Origin: Gammaproteobacteria bacterium
GTDB lineage: Bacteria; Pseudomonadota; Gammaproteobacteria; Steroidobacterales; Steroidobacteraceae
Assembly: GCA_003132025.1 (NCBI GenBank)
Contig: PKWJ01000051.1
Span: forward strand, 39,022 to 79,055
Reading direction: 5' to 3'
Length of the DNA: 40,034 nt
Under the pieces are notes generated by a model, which was not told the origin of the DNA, did no database searches, and was given only the letters and a program-made list of their open reading frames with translations. The number at the start of each line of letters is the position of its first letter. Position 1 is the stretch's first letter. Positions 9,201-16,470 of the stretch are shown here, piece after piece. A program made the position numbers and the translations under genes.

Positions 9201-9414
9201 CATGCGGCCGGTGCTGATGACAGCCCTGGCGATGATCATCGGTATGGTACCGATGGCGCTCGGCATGGGCGAAGGCGGTGAGCAGAATGCACCCCTCGGG
9301 CGCGCCGTTATCGGCGGCCTGATCTTCGCCACGGTATCTACGCTGTTCTTTGTGCCTGTGGTCTTCAGCATTTTGCACCGCAATCACGCTTCCGGAGCTT
9401 CCAATGGCACATGA
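6253..9414 (+). CDS. RND efflux transporter permease (HAE1/AcrB superfamily)
   Basis: 1053 residues, full length for an inner-membrane RND pump. It starts with the typical helix and exit motif (RPYTFVVAAI, then FRMPVDIFPNINIP) and shows the two large periplasmic loops and the usual duplicated architecture of about 12 helices. The proton-relay helix 4 reads LAVGILVDEATVTIE, with Asp402 followed by Glu403 where AcrB has Asp-Asp; this conservative change occurs in several RND subgroups. It exchanges protons for a substrate that cannot be read from the sequence. It is first in the operon and its last 11 bp overlap the adaptor gene, so the order is permease, adaptor, outer-membrane factor. Confidence 0.95.
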   Translation: MLAIVRIALSRPYTFVVAAILIFLIGTLAAFRMPVDIFPNINIPIIAVAWQYTGMPPDQMAGRMITPFEKALTTTVNDIEHIEASSYTTFGIVKIFFHPNVNIATANAQVTAISQTLLKQMPPGATPPLILNYSASTVPIIQLALSGKNLTESELADIGLNFVRTRLVTVQGAAIPYPFGGKNPEVMYDLDTAALQARGLTGQDVAYALAQQNLLTPVGTEKIGKVEYTINLNNAPAKIPELGDLPIKNVGGAMVYMHDVAHVHQGGAVQTNIVHVDGGRSVLLSVFKNGETSTLDIVSGIKRMIGIIQPSLPDELKIKPIADQSLFVRASIEGVVREGVIAAVLTSLMILLFLGSARSTLIVTTSIPLSILGAIATLAAIGETLNIMTLGGLALAVGILVDEATVTIESINYHLEQGKEVETAIIDGASQIVIPAFVSLLCICIVFVPMFFLKGVARFLFVPMAESVMFAMVFSFLLSRTLVPTMAKYLLRQHQGPHGAQPPASRNPLVRFQRGFESGFERFRASYRGLLAFAIAQRRLFLPGFFAVVVLSFLLTPFLGRNFFPEVDGGQILMHVRVPVGTRVEETAARFAEVEEVIRNTIPPAETAAIADNIGTYLSSINTVYNNTGTIGESDGDIQISLNEGHAPTARYVSQLRDVLPRRFPGLSFSFLPADIVSQILNFGAPAPIDLQIRGKNLGEDYAYANGLLAQIRHITGIADARIQQSPRLPTLEVNIDRTRAQYAGVTAADVTNSMVVNLASSTQVAPTYWLNQDNGATYPIALQTPQYDIDSLSALENLPINATGAPTTVLGGIADIRRSYGNAVVSQYDIVPMVQIYATTQGRDLGTVSSEIRKIIKLNEQYKPKGAIVTLVGQTATMYSAYTGLLFGLLGAIVLIYLLIVVNFQSWTDPFVIITALPAALAGIVWVLFGTHTTLSVPALTGAIMCMGVATANSVLVISFAREQLGLTGDATKAALEAGFVRMRPVLMTALAMIIGMVPMALGMGEGGEQNAPLGRAVIGGLIFATVSTLFFVPVVFSILHRNHASGASNGT

Positions 9415-10603
9415 TTCAGAATCCCCTCCCTCGACGCGCCGCCTGCGTGTCGTCAGCATCGTTGTCGCAGTCTTCGCACTGGTCGTCGTGGCCTACGGAC
9501 TGGTATCGCGCGCGGCGCAGAATTCGCACTTGCACGACCTGACGGAGGCGCGCGCCGTACCCAACGTCGCCGTCATCAACCCCAGCACGGCCCGCAACGG
9601 CTCGGGCCTGGACCTGCCTGGCCGTCTGGAGGCCTACATCCGGGCTCCGATCTATGCACGCATACCGGGATATCTCAAGAGCTGGAAGTACGACATCGGC
9701 AGCAAGGTCAAGGCGGGTGACGTGCTCGCTGAGATCGACACGCCCGATCTCGACCAGCAGCTGGCACAGGCGCGCGCCGACCTCAACGTCGCCCAAGCCA
9801 ATGCGAAGCTTGCGGAGATCACGGCCAAACGCTGGCAATCCCTTGCCGGCACCGATGCCGTGTCCACGCAGGATGTCGACCAGCGAAATTTCAGCTGGAG
9901 CGCCAATATCGCGCAGGTCAAGGCGGCGCAGGCCAATGTGGATCGCCTGGTCGCCGAGGAGGGATTCAAGCGTCTGATCGCTCCGTTCGATGGCGTGGTG
10001 ACAGCGCGCGAAACAGACATCGGCGCGTTGATCAATGTCGGCGCGAGCGGCAGCGCCGAGCTGTTTGTCATCTCCGAAACCAGTAAGCTGCGAGTGTACG
10101 TCAACGTGCCGCAGAACTTCGTGCCCAGCGTTCCCGCCGGCACCCAATCCACGATTACGGTGCCTGAGCATCCGGGCAAGACCTACACCGGAACGGTCGA
10201 GGCCTCCGCCCAGTCAGTGACGCCGAGCACCGGCACGACGCTGATGCAGATCATCGTCGACAACCGCGCCGGGGACATGATGCCGGGCGACTACGCGAGC
10301 ATCCATCTCGCGTTCTCTTCCGCGTCCGGCCTGCTCAGCATTCCGTCAAGCGCGCTGATCTTCGACGCCAAAGGCCTGTCGGTTGCCACGGTCGACGCTT
10401 CCAACCACGTGCAGATGAAACCGGTATCCATCGTGCGCGATCTCGGCACGGTAGTCGAAATGGCATCCGGCGTGACCGCAGGCGATCGTGTCATCGACAG
10501 CCCGCCCGATGGCCTGGTCAACGGCACAGCGGTGCACCTCGTGGGCGCGGCGCCCACGAGCGTTGCCGACGACAAGCCCAAGAGCAATGCGGATCATGGC
10601 TAA
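9404..10603 (+). CDS. RND periplasmic adaptor (membrane fusion protein, HlyD/AcrA family)
   Basis: About 399 residues from the ATG at 9404, which has a GGAG about seven bases upstream and overlaps the permease stop (TGA at 9412-9414). A frame extension to 9350 would lie wholly inside the permease gene. A single N-terminal helix (VVSIVVAVFALVVVAYGL) anchors it in the inner membrane. The biotinyl-lipoyl half-motifs flank a coiled-coil hairpin (ARADLNVAQANAKLAEITA and so on), with LIAPFDGVVTARETDIGALI in the second half, followed by beta-barrel and membrane-proximal domains. It bridges the permease and the outer-membrane channel encoded on either side. Confidence 0.93.
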   Translation: MAHDSESPPSTRRLRVVSIVVAVFALVVVAYGLVSRAAQNSHLHDLTEARAVPNVAVINPSTARNGSGLDLPGRLEAYIRAPIYARIPGYLKSWKYDIGSKVKAGDVLAEIDTPDLDQQLAQARADLNVAQANAKLAEITAKRWQSLAGTDAVSTQDVDQRNFSWSANIAQVKAAQANVDRLVAEEGFKRLIAPFDGVVTARETDIGALINVGASGSAELFVISETSKLRVYVNVPQNFVPSVPAGTQSTITVPEHPGKTYTGTVEASAQSVTPSTGTTLMQIIVDNRAGDMMPGDYASIHLAFSSASGLLSIPSSALIFDAKGLSVATVDASNHVQMKPVSIVRDLGTVVEMASGVTAGDRVIDSPPDGLVNGTAVHLVGAAPTSVADDKPKSNADHG

Positions 10604-12029
10604 GGCTGCACCCGCGTGCGGCGCGATGCTGGCAATGCTGCTCGGTGCGTGCTCGCTCGCGCCGCCGCTGAAGACCCCGGAAATACCAATCGCTCTGGCG
10701 TACAAAGAGTTTGGGTCGTGGACCGAAGCGCTCCCGGCTGACGCATTGCCGCGCGACAGCTGGTGGACGCTCTATGGCACCCCGGAGCTGGACCAGCTCG
10801 AGCAACGGCTGATCGCAGGCAACCCGACGCTCGCAGCCGCGCTGGCCAACTATGCGGCGGCGAAGGCGCTTAGCGATCAGGCGCGCGCAGGTTTGTTTCC
10901 CACGCTCACGGCGAACGCGAGTGTGTCACGGGCACGCGAATCGGAGCACGCGCCGCTGATCGGCCCTACGACGCCGCGCTATTACAACGACGACCTCCTC
11001 GGAGGCAGCGTCAGCTACGAACTCGACCTTTGGGGCCGGATTCGCAATGAGGTCGTTGCAGGCAATGCCAATGCGGCAGCGTCCGCTGCGGATCTGGAGA
11101 ACGCCCGGCTTTCGCTGACCGCGCAGCTGGTCGACGACTATGTGCAGCTGCGAAGCCTTGATCGCGAAAGCGCAATTCTGGATGACACGGTCAAGGCCTA
11201 TGCGCGCGCGCACTCCATCACGGAGCAGCGTCACGGCGCTGGCATCTCGCCCGGACTCGACGTGGCACAGGCGGAGACGCAACTCGATGCCGCGCGTTCG
11301 CAGGCGTCGCAGCTGCTCTCACAGCGGGCACTGATGGAGCATGCCATTGCGGCGCTCATCGGCGTGTCGGCATCGACATTCTCGATCAATCCGGCGCTGG
11401 TCGACATCAAGCTGCCGCAGATCCCGAGCGGACTGCCGGCGACCCTGCTGCAGCGACGACCTGATATCGCCGCCGCGCAGCGACGCATGATTGCGGCCAA
11501 CGCCAATATAGGTGTTGCGCGCGCCGCCTATTTCCCGTCGCTCACGCTGGGCGCCCAGGGCGGCTTTGAGAGCAATTCCTTCTCCAACTGGCTGAGCGCA
11601 CCGAGCACCTATTGGGCCATCGGTCCCAATGTCCTGTTCAGCGTCTTCGATGCCGGCCTGCGACGCGCGCAGGTTGCCCAGGCGCGCGCCGAGTTCGACG
11701 CCTCCGCGGACAACTACCGCGGTACCGTCATCGCGGCATTTCAGCAGGTGGAAGACAGCCTCGCCGCCCTTAATCACGATGGCGATGCCGCGCGAGAGGA
11801 GAGGGCGGCTGTCGCTGCCGCGCAGCATGCGCTGGATCTATCGATGGCACTGTATGTACAAGGTGCCGCTGACTACCTGACGGTCGTCACCTCGCAGACC
11901 GCGCTCCTGACCGCTCAACTGCAGGCTCTGAACCTCGACACCCTGCAGTTGACTTCGAGCGTGGATCTCATCCGTGCCCTCGGTGGCGGCTGGGAAGATT
12001 CCCGCGAGCCGCTGACGGCGCGCCGCTGA
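10587..12029 (+). CDS. RND outer-membrane efflux lipoprotein (NodT family)
   Basis: About 480 residues. The start is ATG at 10587 or, nine bases later, at 10596; both overlap the end of the adaptor gene. The signal sequence ends in a lipobox LLGAC, giving a lipidated Cys at residue 22 (or 19). The two repeats of the OEP fold are evident: YELDLWGRIRNEV in the first, and PDIAAAQRRMIAANANIGVARA and IGPNVLFSVFDAG before the second. The family tail ALGGGWE is present. It forms the trimeric outer-membrane channel of this pump. It is intact, unlike the unrelated channel remnant at 94-300. Confidence 0.93.
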   Translation: MRIMAKAAPACGAMLAMLLGACSLAPPLKTPEIPIALAYKEFGSWTEALPADALPRDSWWTLYGTPELDQLEQRLIAGNPTLAAALANYAAAKALSDQARAGLFPTLTANASVSRARESEHAPLIGPTTPRYYNDDLLGGSVSYELDLWGRIRNEVVAGNANAAASAADLENARLSLTAQLVDDYVQLRSLDRESAILDDTVKAYARAHSITEQRHGAGISPGLDVAQAETQLDAARSQASQLLSQRALMEHAIAALIGVSASTFSINPALVDIKLPQIPSGLPATLLQRRPDIAAAQRRMIAANANIGVARAAYFPSLTLGAQGGFESNSFSNWLSAPSTYWAIGPNVLFSVFDAGLRRAQVAQARAEFDASADNYRGTVIAAFQQVEDSLAALNHDGDAAREERAAVAAAQHALDLSMALYVQGAADYLTVVTSQTALLTAQLQALNLDTLQLTSSVDLIRALGGGWEDSREPLTARR

Positions 12030-12121
12030 GCTGTTGAGTCGCTCTGCCAGGACCGAGGAAGCTGTTTGAATTGCCCGCGCCATGAGCGTCACGATCATCG
12101 GCGTGGATTGAGGAAGCCATC

Positions 12122-12817
12122 ATGAAAAAGTTGCCCATGATCGTGTTTGATGTCAATGAAACGCTGCTCGATCTGGACACCATGACGCCCATTTTCGAGC
12201 GGATCTTTCACGAGACATTGGCGATGCGTCTTTGGTTCGCCAACCTTATTCTCTATTCCGAAGCGCTTACTCTCGCCAATGCGTACGTTCCCTTTACTGA
12301 CATCGGCGCCGCCGTGCTGCAGATGCTGGCTGATACCCGGGGCGTCCGTATCACGGCCGCGGACAAGAAGGAATTGACGGAGAATTTTGCGACTATGCCG
12401 CCGCACCCGGAGGTTCCGGCGGCGCTGAAGAAGCTGCGTGGAGCCGGTTTCCAGCTGTTTACGCTCACCGATAACCTGCTGGAAATACAGGGTCGCCAGC
12501 TCGAGCACGGCGGAATCATCGATCTGTTCGATAATCGCTTCAGCGTCGACAATCCCGAGGTGCGACGTCATAAGCCAGCGCCCGAGGCTTACGCGTACGT
12601 CGAAAGGCAGTTACGAGTGGCGCCGCCGGATTTGTTTTTGATTGCTTCTCACACGTGGGACACCTTGGGGGCAATTGCAGCGGGCTGGGGTGCGGCACTC
12701 ATCAAGCGACCTGGAAATGACGTGCTGTCTATCGGGCCCCAGCCGACGCTGGTGGGAGCCGATCTGGACGACGTAGCGAATCAGCTGATCCGGAAATTCG
12801 CCAAAGCCACCGGGTAG
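12122..12817 (+). CDS. HAD-superfamily hydrolase, type II haloacid dehalogenase-like
   Basis: 231 residues, the size of L-2-haloacid dehalogenases. Motif I is VFDVNETLLD with nucleophile Asp10; motif II Ser/Thr lies in TLTDN (115-118); the motif III Lys is Lys151 in RRHKPAPEAY; the motif IV acid is Asp180 in SHTWDTLGA. The FDVNxTL opening and the alpha-helical cap between residues 15 and 90 place it in the type II dehalogenase group. The canonical second motif is SN rather than TD, so the true substrate may be another 2-substituted acid or a phosphate ester. It stands alone, 92 bp after the efflux operon and convergent with the next gene. Confidence 0.85.
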   Translation: MKKLPMIVFDVNETLLDLDTMTPIFERIFHETLAMRLWFANLILYSEALTLANAYVPFTDIGAAVLQMLADTRGVRITAADKKELTENFATMPPHPEVPAALKKLRGAGFQLFTLTDNLLEIQGRQLEHGGIIDLFDNRFSVDNPEVRRHKPAPEAYAYVERQLRVAPPDLFLIASHTWDTLGAIAAGWGAALIKRPGNDVLSIGPQPTLVGADLDDVANQLIRKFAKATG

Positions 12818-12851
12818 AGTGACGAGCGACGGCAGACCGTGATCGCTGCAG

Positions 12852-13301
12852 CTATTCGCTTATCGGCACGGAAACGTCTTCGGCTGCCACGATGCGCCAT
12901 TGCCCATGGCGTCGAACCCAGGTGTCGGTCCAGACAAAGTGTCCTTTCTGTCCGCCCTTGCGGGTCCAGGTTTCGCTGCCTTGAACGACCGCGGTGTTGC
13001 CGAAAAATCGCACGTGGGCGTAGTCGAGATGATTTGATAGAAAATCCCCTGGTCCGTGTTCCGCAGCCAGGACGGCGCGAGATTTGTCCACAACCTCTCC
13101 GTCCAGCACCCGCACGCAATCGTCCGCCAGGATCCGCGTCACCACCGAGGAATCGTTTGTTGTAACGCTTTCCGCCCACGCAGCTTCACCATCCTTGATG
13201 TAACGTTCGGCCTCGGTCCGCGAGTAGGCGTCGCTGGCTAGAGCGGGTTCGACCGCAATGGCAAGCAGCACGAATGAACCGAGAATTGGTGTTACCTTCA
13301 T
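12852..13301 (-). CDS. Secreted NTF2-like / SnoaL-like (DUF4440-type) protein
   Basis: 149 residues with a clear signal peptide (MKVTPILGSFVLLAIAVEPA, predicted cleavage after ALA-S). The mature part is one NTF2-like cone fold: the helix EAAWAESVTTNDSSVVTRIL, the loop with LADDCVRVLDGEVVDK, and the final strands WTDTWVRRHGQWRIVAAED. Such proteins include isomerases, dehydratases and non-catalytic binding domains, and no specific chemistry is evident. It follows the metallo-hydrolase gene by 31 bp on the same strand, so both are probably co-transcribed and both act in the periplasm. Confidence 0.8.
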   Translation of the reverse strand: MKVTPILGSFVLLAIAVEPALASDAYSRTEAERYIKDGEAAWAESVTTNDSSVVTRILADDCVRVLDGEVVDKSRAVLAAEHGPGDFLSNHLDYAHVRFFGNTAVVQGSETWTRKGGQKGHFVWTDTWVRRHGQWRIVAAEDVSVPISE

Positions 13302-13332
13302 ATGTCTTCCCCATACCTGTCATTTAGACGGG

Positions 13333-14307
13333 CTAATTCGGCAAGTCCGGCAGCGGTTTATTTCTCAATGCCTCGGATACCTTGCTCAGGTTCTCTTTAT
13401 GTGGCGCGTAGTAGGCCCACCAGATCGACACCCAGCCCTTCTTGACCGAGTCGCCCACGTAGTCTTCCAGTGATCCCTGCAAATAGTCGGGGTCGTGCGA
13501 GCGCGAAATGACTTTGCGCAGGTAACTGAGCGTCGCATCGATCAGCGTCGTACGATAGCCGCCGTGCGAGATGACCTCCGGGTTCCCGTGATTGGGAAAG
13601 ATTCGATCGATGTCCCACTGCTTCAATCTCCGCATATTGTTGTACTGGGCGACGACATTCTCCGGTTCCGCGATAAACGTTACCGTGTCCTCCAGTGTAT
13701 CGCCCGCGAGCAAAATCCGGTCGTGCGGGAGATAGATCACCAAGCCATCCTCAGAGTGGATGTTGACGGGCCGCAATTCAACCTCGATGTCCTTGACGTA
13801 ATAAATGGTGTCGCCGGCGATCCCGATGTTTGGTACCTCAAGTGGCTTGATCGCAGGCGGCCCCCATTCCGTGCCGGCTTCGATGGCATCCTTTTTCGCC
13901 ATTAACAGTTGGATCGTCCTGGCCGTTGCGATTCGGTCGACGTCGGCGTAGACGGCGTTGCCGCCGACATGGTCCAGATGCCAATGACTGTTGACGAGCG
14001 TGAAATGCTTGACGCCGACCTTCGAGAGATAGTTTCGCACCCACTTCGCTTCCTGCACGGTTGGAAAGGTGTCGTAAATGAGCGCCTGGTCGCCCCGGCG
14101 GATTGCATACGTGGACACACCGACATCCAACGCACCGTAGTCCGCCCAATTGTAGGACTCAGGCGGGCGCGGCGACTGTGCGGGCCTGCCGTCGTAAAAG
14201 CTGATGAGATAGTCGTTAATTTGAAACACACGTATGTTGATCTCACTGGCACTGGCGTGACCTATCGTCAACAGGAGGGCAGCGACGGTTAACGATATGA
14301 TGCGCAT
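13333..14307 (-). CDS. Secreted metallo-beta-lactamase-fold hydrolase
   Basis: 324 residues from the ATG at 14305-14307, chosen because GGAAGG lies just upstream and a signal peptide (SLTVAALLLTIGHASAS) follows at once. The frame runs further upstream but that part is not protein-like. The zinc motif is NSHWHLDHVGGN (His108, His110, Asp112, His113); further ligands are expected in LLAGDTLED and the late NHGNPEV. This is the common MBL fold of class B lactamases, glyoxalase II-like enzymes and quinoprotein-relay-associated hydrolases. The substrate is not evident. It lies in a minus-strand group after GST and the aldo/keto reductase remnant, and before the NTF2-like gene. Confidence 0.87.
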   Translation of the reverse strand: MRIISLTVAALLLTIGHASASEINIRVFQINDYLISFYDGRPAQSPRPPESYNWADYGALDVGVSTYAIRRGDQALIYDTFPTVQEAKWVRNYLSKVGVKHFTLVNSHWHLDHVGGNAVYADVDRIATARTIQLLMAKKDAIEAGTEWGPPAIKPLEVPNIGIAGDTIYYVKDIEVELRPVNIHSEDGLVIYLPHDRILLAGDTLEDTVTFIAEPENVVAQYNNMRRLKQWDIDRIFPNHGNPEVISHGGYRTTLIDATLSYLRKVISRSHDPDYLQGSLEDYVGDSVKKGWVSIWWAYYAPHKENLSKVSEALRNKPLPDLPN

Positions 14308-14387
14308 AGTCTGACCTTCCCGAAGGCTGCGGCCGCACCGGCTCCGGCGGCGGTGAACAAACCGAACAGTATCGCTGCGCGCTTCAT
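14289..14387 (-). CDS. Short hydrophobic ORF (32 residues) overlapping the MBL gene start
   Basis: Starts at ATG 14385-14387 with a strong AGGGAG ribosome site eight to nine bases upstream. It encodes MKRAAILFGLFTAAGAG, then four more alanines and a short basic tail, ending at 14289. It overlaps the metallo-hydrolase start (14307) by 19 bp in another frame. It looks like a signal peptide or a single short helix without a mature domain. It may be a translational-coupling leader or the surviving start of a decayed secreted-protein gene. A TATATT on the minus strand at 14468-14473 could be its -10 element. Confidence 0.35.
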   Translation of the reverse strand: MKRAAILFGLFTAAGAGAAAAFGKVRLCASYR

Positions 14388-14529
14388 CCCGGAACTCCCT
14401 TCTTTCTTGGTGGACGGCACGAGTTCGCGTGCCCGCGCCAATCTGATGCGCGTCTGATTCTGGCAGCAATATAAGGGGTGCGACCTGGCGGCGCCATCGC
14501 TTGGGTGCCCGACAGGGTCTCTCCCGGAC

Positions 14530-14640
14530 TTAGCGGCCGACCAGGCGCCGCGAAGCCCCGTAGCCAAAGCTCATGCTCATGCAGCCGAGGCCGAGCGCCG
14601 ACACCTTCAAAGTGCTGTTTCCAAGGTTCCGCTTCTGCAT
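14530..14640 (-). pseudogene. 5' remnant of an aldo/keto reductase gene
   Basis: Begins at ATG 14638-14640 with an excellent GGGAGGAG ribosome site, 13 bp after the GST stop. It encodes MQKRNLGNSTLKVSALGLGC, then MSMSFGYGA, the conserved first strand and loop of the aldo/keto reductase fold. After about 29 residues the similarity ends in SRRLVGR and a stop. The remaining ~300 residues (catalytic Asp, Tyr, Lys, His and NADPH pocket) are absent from the downstream sequence. The gene was thus once the partner of the GST gene and has lost all but its start through a deletion. Confidence 0.75.
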
Positions 14641-14653
14641 TTCTCCTCCCGGC

Positions 14654-15307
14654 TCAGTCCCGATCGGGCGCGCCGCCGGGAAATAGCTTGCGGTATGGAC
14701 GTGCCTCATCCACGACACGGGCGACGGAGGGCCTGGCAAGAACCCGGCGGCGGTAGTCAACAACGCCGGGGAATCGGGCCCCGAGCGGATGCACCCAGTC
14801 GGCGTAGAACAGCGCCGGGGCCGCGGAACATTCCGCCAGCGAGAATGTGTTATCGCAAAGCCATGCATCCCGGGCAACGCGGCGTTCAAGCCATCCATAG
14901 GCGACGTCAAGCAACTTTGTGGCGTCGGCGACGCCATTGGCGTCGCGCTCGCCCTCGTTTCGCATCCGATCCGATACCAGCTTTTGCATTGGAGTCATGA
15001 CATAGTTGTCGAAGAACCTATCCATGAAGCGTGTCGCCAGGGCGGCATCGTCATTCAGCGGTATCATTTGCGTCGTTCCCGGATAACGCCGCATCAGGTA
15101 CTCCACGATGATGCTGGATTCGACTATCGTCGCGTCGCCGTCGCGTAGCAGAGGGAATTTACTGATCGGCCACAGCGACGCCAGTTCGGCCCACCCAGCC
15201 GCATCCTCGACCAATCGATAGGTAAACGGCGTCGCATTTTCATACAGGGCGATCAACGCCTTCCAGCAATAGGCGGCGAACGGGTGAGCGTAAAGCGTGA
15301 GCGACAT
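14654..15307 (-). CDS. Glutathione S-transferase
   Basis: 217 residues, normal GST length. The N-terminal thioredoxin-like domain has LTLYAHPFAAYCWKALIAL, the cis-Pro region ISKFPLLRDGD and the glutathione-binding ESSIIVEYL (Glu-Ser). The C-terminal helical domain follows from about residue 90, with the family signature TFSLAECSAAPALFYAD (N-capping box). It probably conjugates or isomerises a small electrophile in the cytosol. It heads the minus-strand group and starts a divergent region with the BON-domain gene. The ribosome site is weak. Confidence 0.92.
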   Translation of the reverse strand: MSLTLYAHPFAAYCWKALIALYENATPFTYRLVEDAAGWAELASLWPISKFPLLRDGDATIVESSIIVEYLMRRYPGTTQMIPLNDDAALATRFMDRFFDNYVMTPMQKLVSDRMRNEGERDANGVADATKLLDVAYGWLERRVARDAWLCDNTFSLAECSAAPALFYADWVHPLGARFPGVVDYRRRVLARPSVARVVDEARPYRKLFPGGAPDRD

Positions 15308-15599
15308 GCGGATGGCTGTCCAAATTGCAACGCAGACCCTAGCTTAACGCTTCCTGAACGTACATAAATTCCCGAGTGAGCGCATAGGCATTCCTAACGT
15401 TGGAAAGAACATTCGGTGCATGAATTTGTAGGCACCCACCGTCACCGAAAACAAAAGCGCCTCGTTTTCAATACGATACCGTAGATCAAATTCGCGCCGT
15501 AGGTGTGCGCGAAGTCGAATCTTCTGTTGGGCTTATGGGTAGCGGGAATCGGGAGCGGTACAACGTTCACGTCACCCAGCAACCAACAGAGAGTCGAAC
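15308..15599. other. Divergent intergenic region between GST and BON genes
   Basis: 292 bp without a supportable gene. It is AT-richer than its surroundings and must hold the promoters of both the GST operon (minus) and the BON-domain gene (plus). I could not assign -35/-10 pairs with confidence. The only structured element seen is the inverted repeat at 15491-15513. Confidence 0.5.
15491..15513. promoter_or_regulatory. Inverted repeat, candidate operator
   Basis: TTCGCGC (15491-15497) and GCGCGAA (15507-15513) are perfect 7-bp arms with a 9-bp spacer, about 90 bp before the BON-domain gene. The half-site distance is about one and a half helical turns, which suits a dimeric regulator. It is not followed by a T-run, so termination is unlikely. 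Confidence 0.3.
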
Positions 15600-16364
15600 A
15601 TGATGCATTCCAACTCAACCCGCAAAGTAGTGGTTGGCATTGGCCTCGCCGTGGTCTTCGGCGTCGGGGTGTGCGTATTCACGGTGCGCGCCAAGCACGA
15701 AAGCGAACTCGCTCGCAACGCCCCGGCCCCCGCGCTGGCGGCGCCGAGCGATCAGAGCGATCAGAATGGCACCGGGGCCACTGTGCCAACGCCGAACGCG
15801 GCCGCGCAAACGCCGACCGACCAGACGGCGCCCGCCCCGGCTGCGCCGACCGTGACCGCGCCACCTCCCGCCCCATCGGCGGCCCCTCCGTCGCCGCCGA
15901 CCAGCAGCAACTCTGCGAAAGACGGCACTGATCGCCACGTCGCCAGGACGCGCAACAGCAGTGGCAGTTCCGGTATCCGCGTTGCCTCCGCCGACAGTGC
16001 TTCAGACAGCGTGACGCCGGCAGCGTCTTCGAGTGACATGACGTCATCGGTCCCGGCGGGCGCGCCAGCGGACGCAACGCAGGCAGATGCACAGAGCGGG
16101 CAGGAAACAGCGACCGGTGCCGGTCCTGCCGCAACCAGCAGTGAACCCGCGGCTTCAGACAGCCAGATTACAACCGCCGTGAAATCCGAGATTGCGTCGG
16201 CGACGCCCGGCAGCACTGTCGACGTCACGACGACCAACGGTATTGTCGTGCTGGCCGGGTCGTTACACAGCCAGGACAACGTCGATGAAGCCAGGCAGGC
16301 CGCCGAGCGGATCCCGGGCGTCAAGCATGTGGATGCCTCTGGGCTGACGGTCAGCAATCAATAG
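15600..16364 (+). CDS. Membrane-tethered BON-domain protein with long Pro/Ala/Ser linker
   Basis: 254 residues. An N-terminal helix (about 9-28, KVVVGIGLAVVFGVGVCVFT) anchors or exports the protein. Residues 30-185 are a low-complexity Ala/Pro/Ser/Thr linker. Residues 188-254 form one BON domain (ITTAVKSEIA, VDVTTTNGIVVLAGSL, ARQAAERIPGVKHVDA). BON domains bind phospholipid or other envelope components; OsmY and DolP carry two, this protein one. The linker could reach across much of the periplasm. An AGAGAG ribosome site precedes the ATG. A strong hairpin lies 20 bp after the stop. Confidence 0.85.
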   Translation: MMHSNSTRKVVVGIGLAVVFGVGVCVFTVRAKHESELARNAPAPALAAPSDQSDQNGTGATVPTPNAAAQTPTDQTAPAPAAPTVTAPPPAPSAAPPSPPTSSNSAKDGTDRHVARTRNSSGSSGIRVASADSASDSVTPAASSSDMTSSVPAGAPADATQADAQSGQETATGAGPAATSSEPAASDSQITTAVKSEIASATPGSTVDVTTTNGIVVLAGSLHSQDNVDEARQAAERIPGVKHVDASGLTVSNQ

Positions 16365-16383
16365 CTGAAATCCGCTCCGCCAC

Positions 16384-16419
16384 AGGACCGGTGCGGCGAT
16401 TAGATCGCCCATCGGTCCT
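16384..16419 (+). terminator. Long hairpin after the BON gene, probable transcription terminator
   Basis: The outer stem AGGACCG / CGGTCCT (16384-16390, 16413-16419) and inner stem GGCGAT / ATCGCC (16395-16400, 16404-16409) enclose a 3-base loop. A short asymmetric bulge separates the stems. Only TTGTTG follows rather than a long T-run, so it is a strong hairpin but an imperfect intrinsic terminator. It lies 19 bp after the stop and separates this gene from the next operon. Confidence 0.6.
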
Positions 16420-16470
16420 TGTTGAGTATACTAAGTGCCGGTATTTCGCTATTTGGCTTACCGGAAGTAA

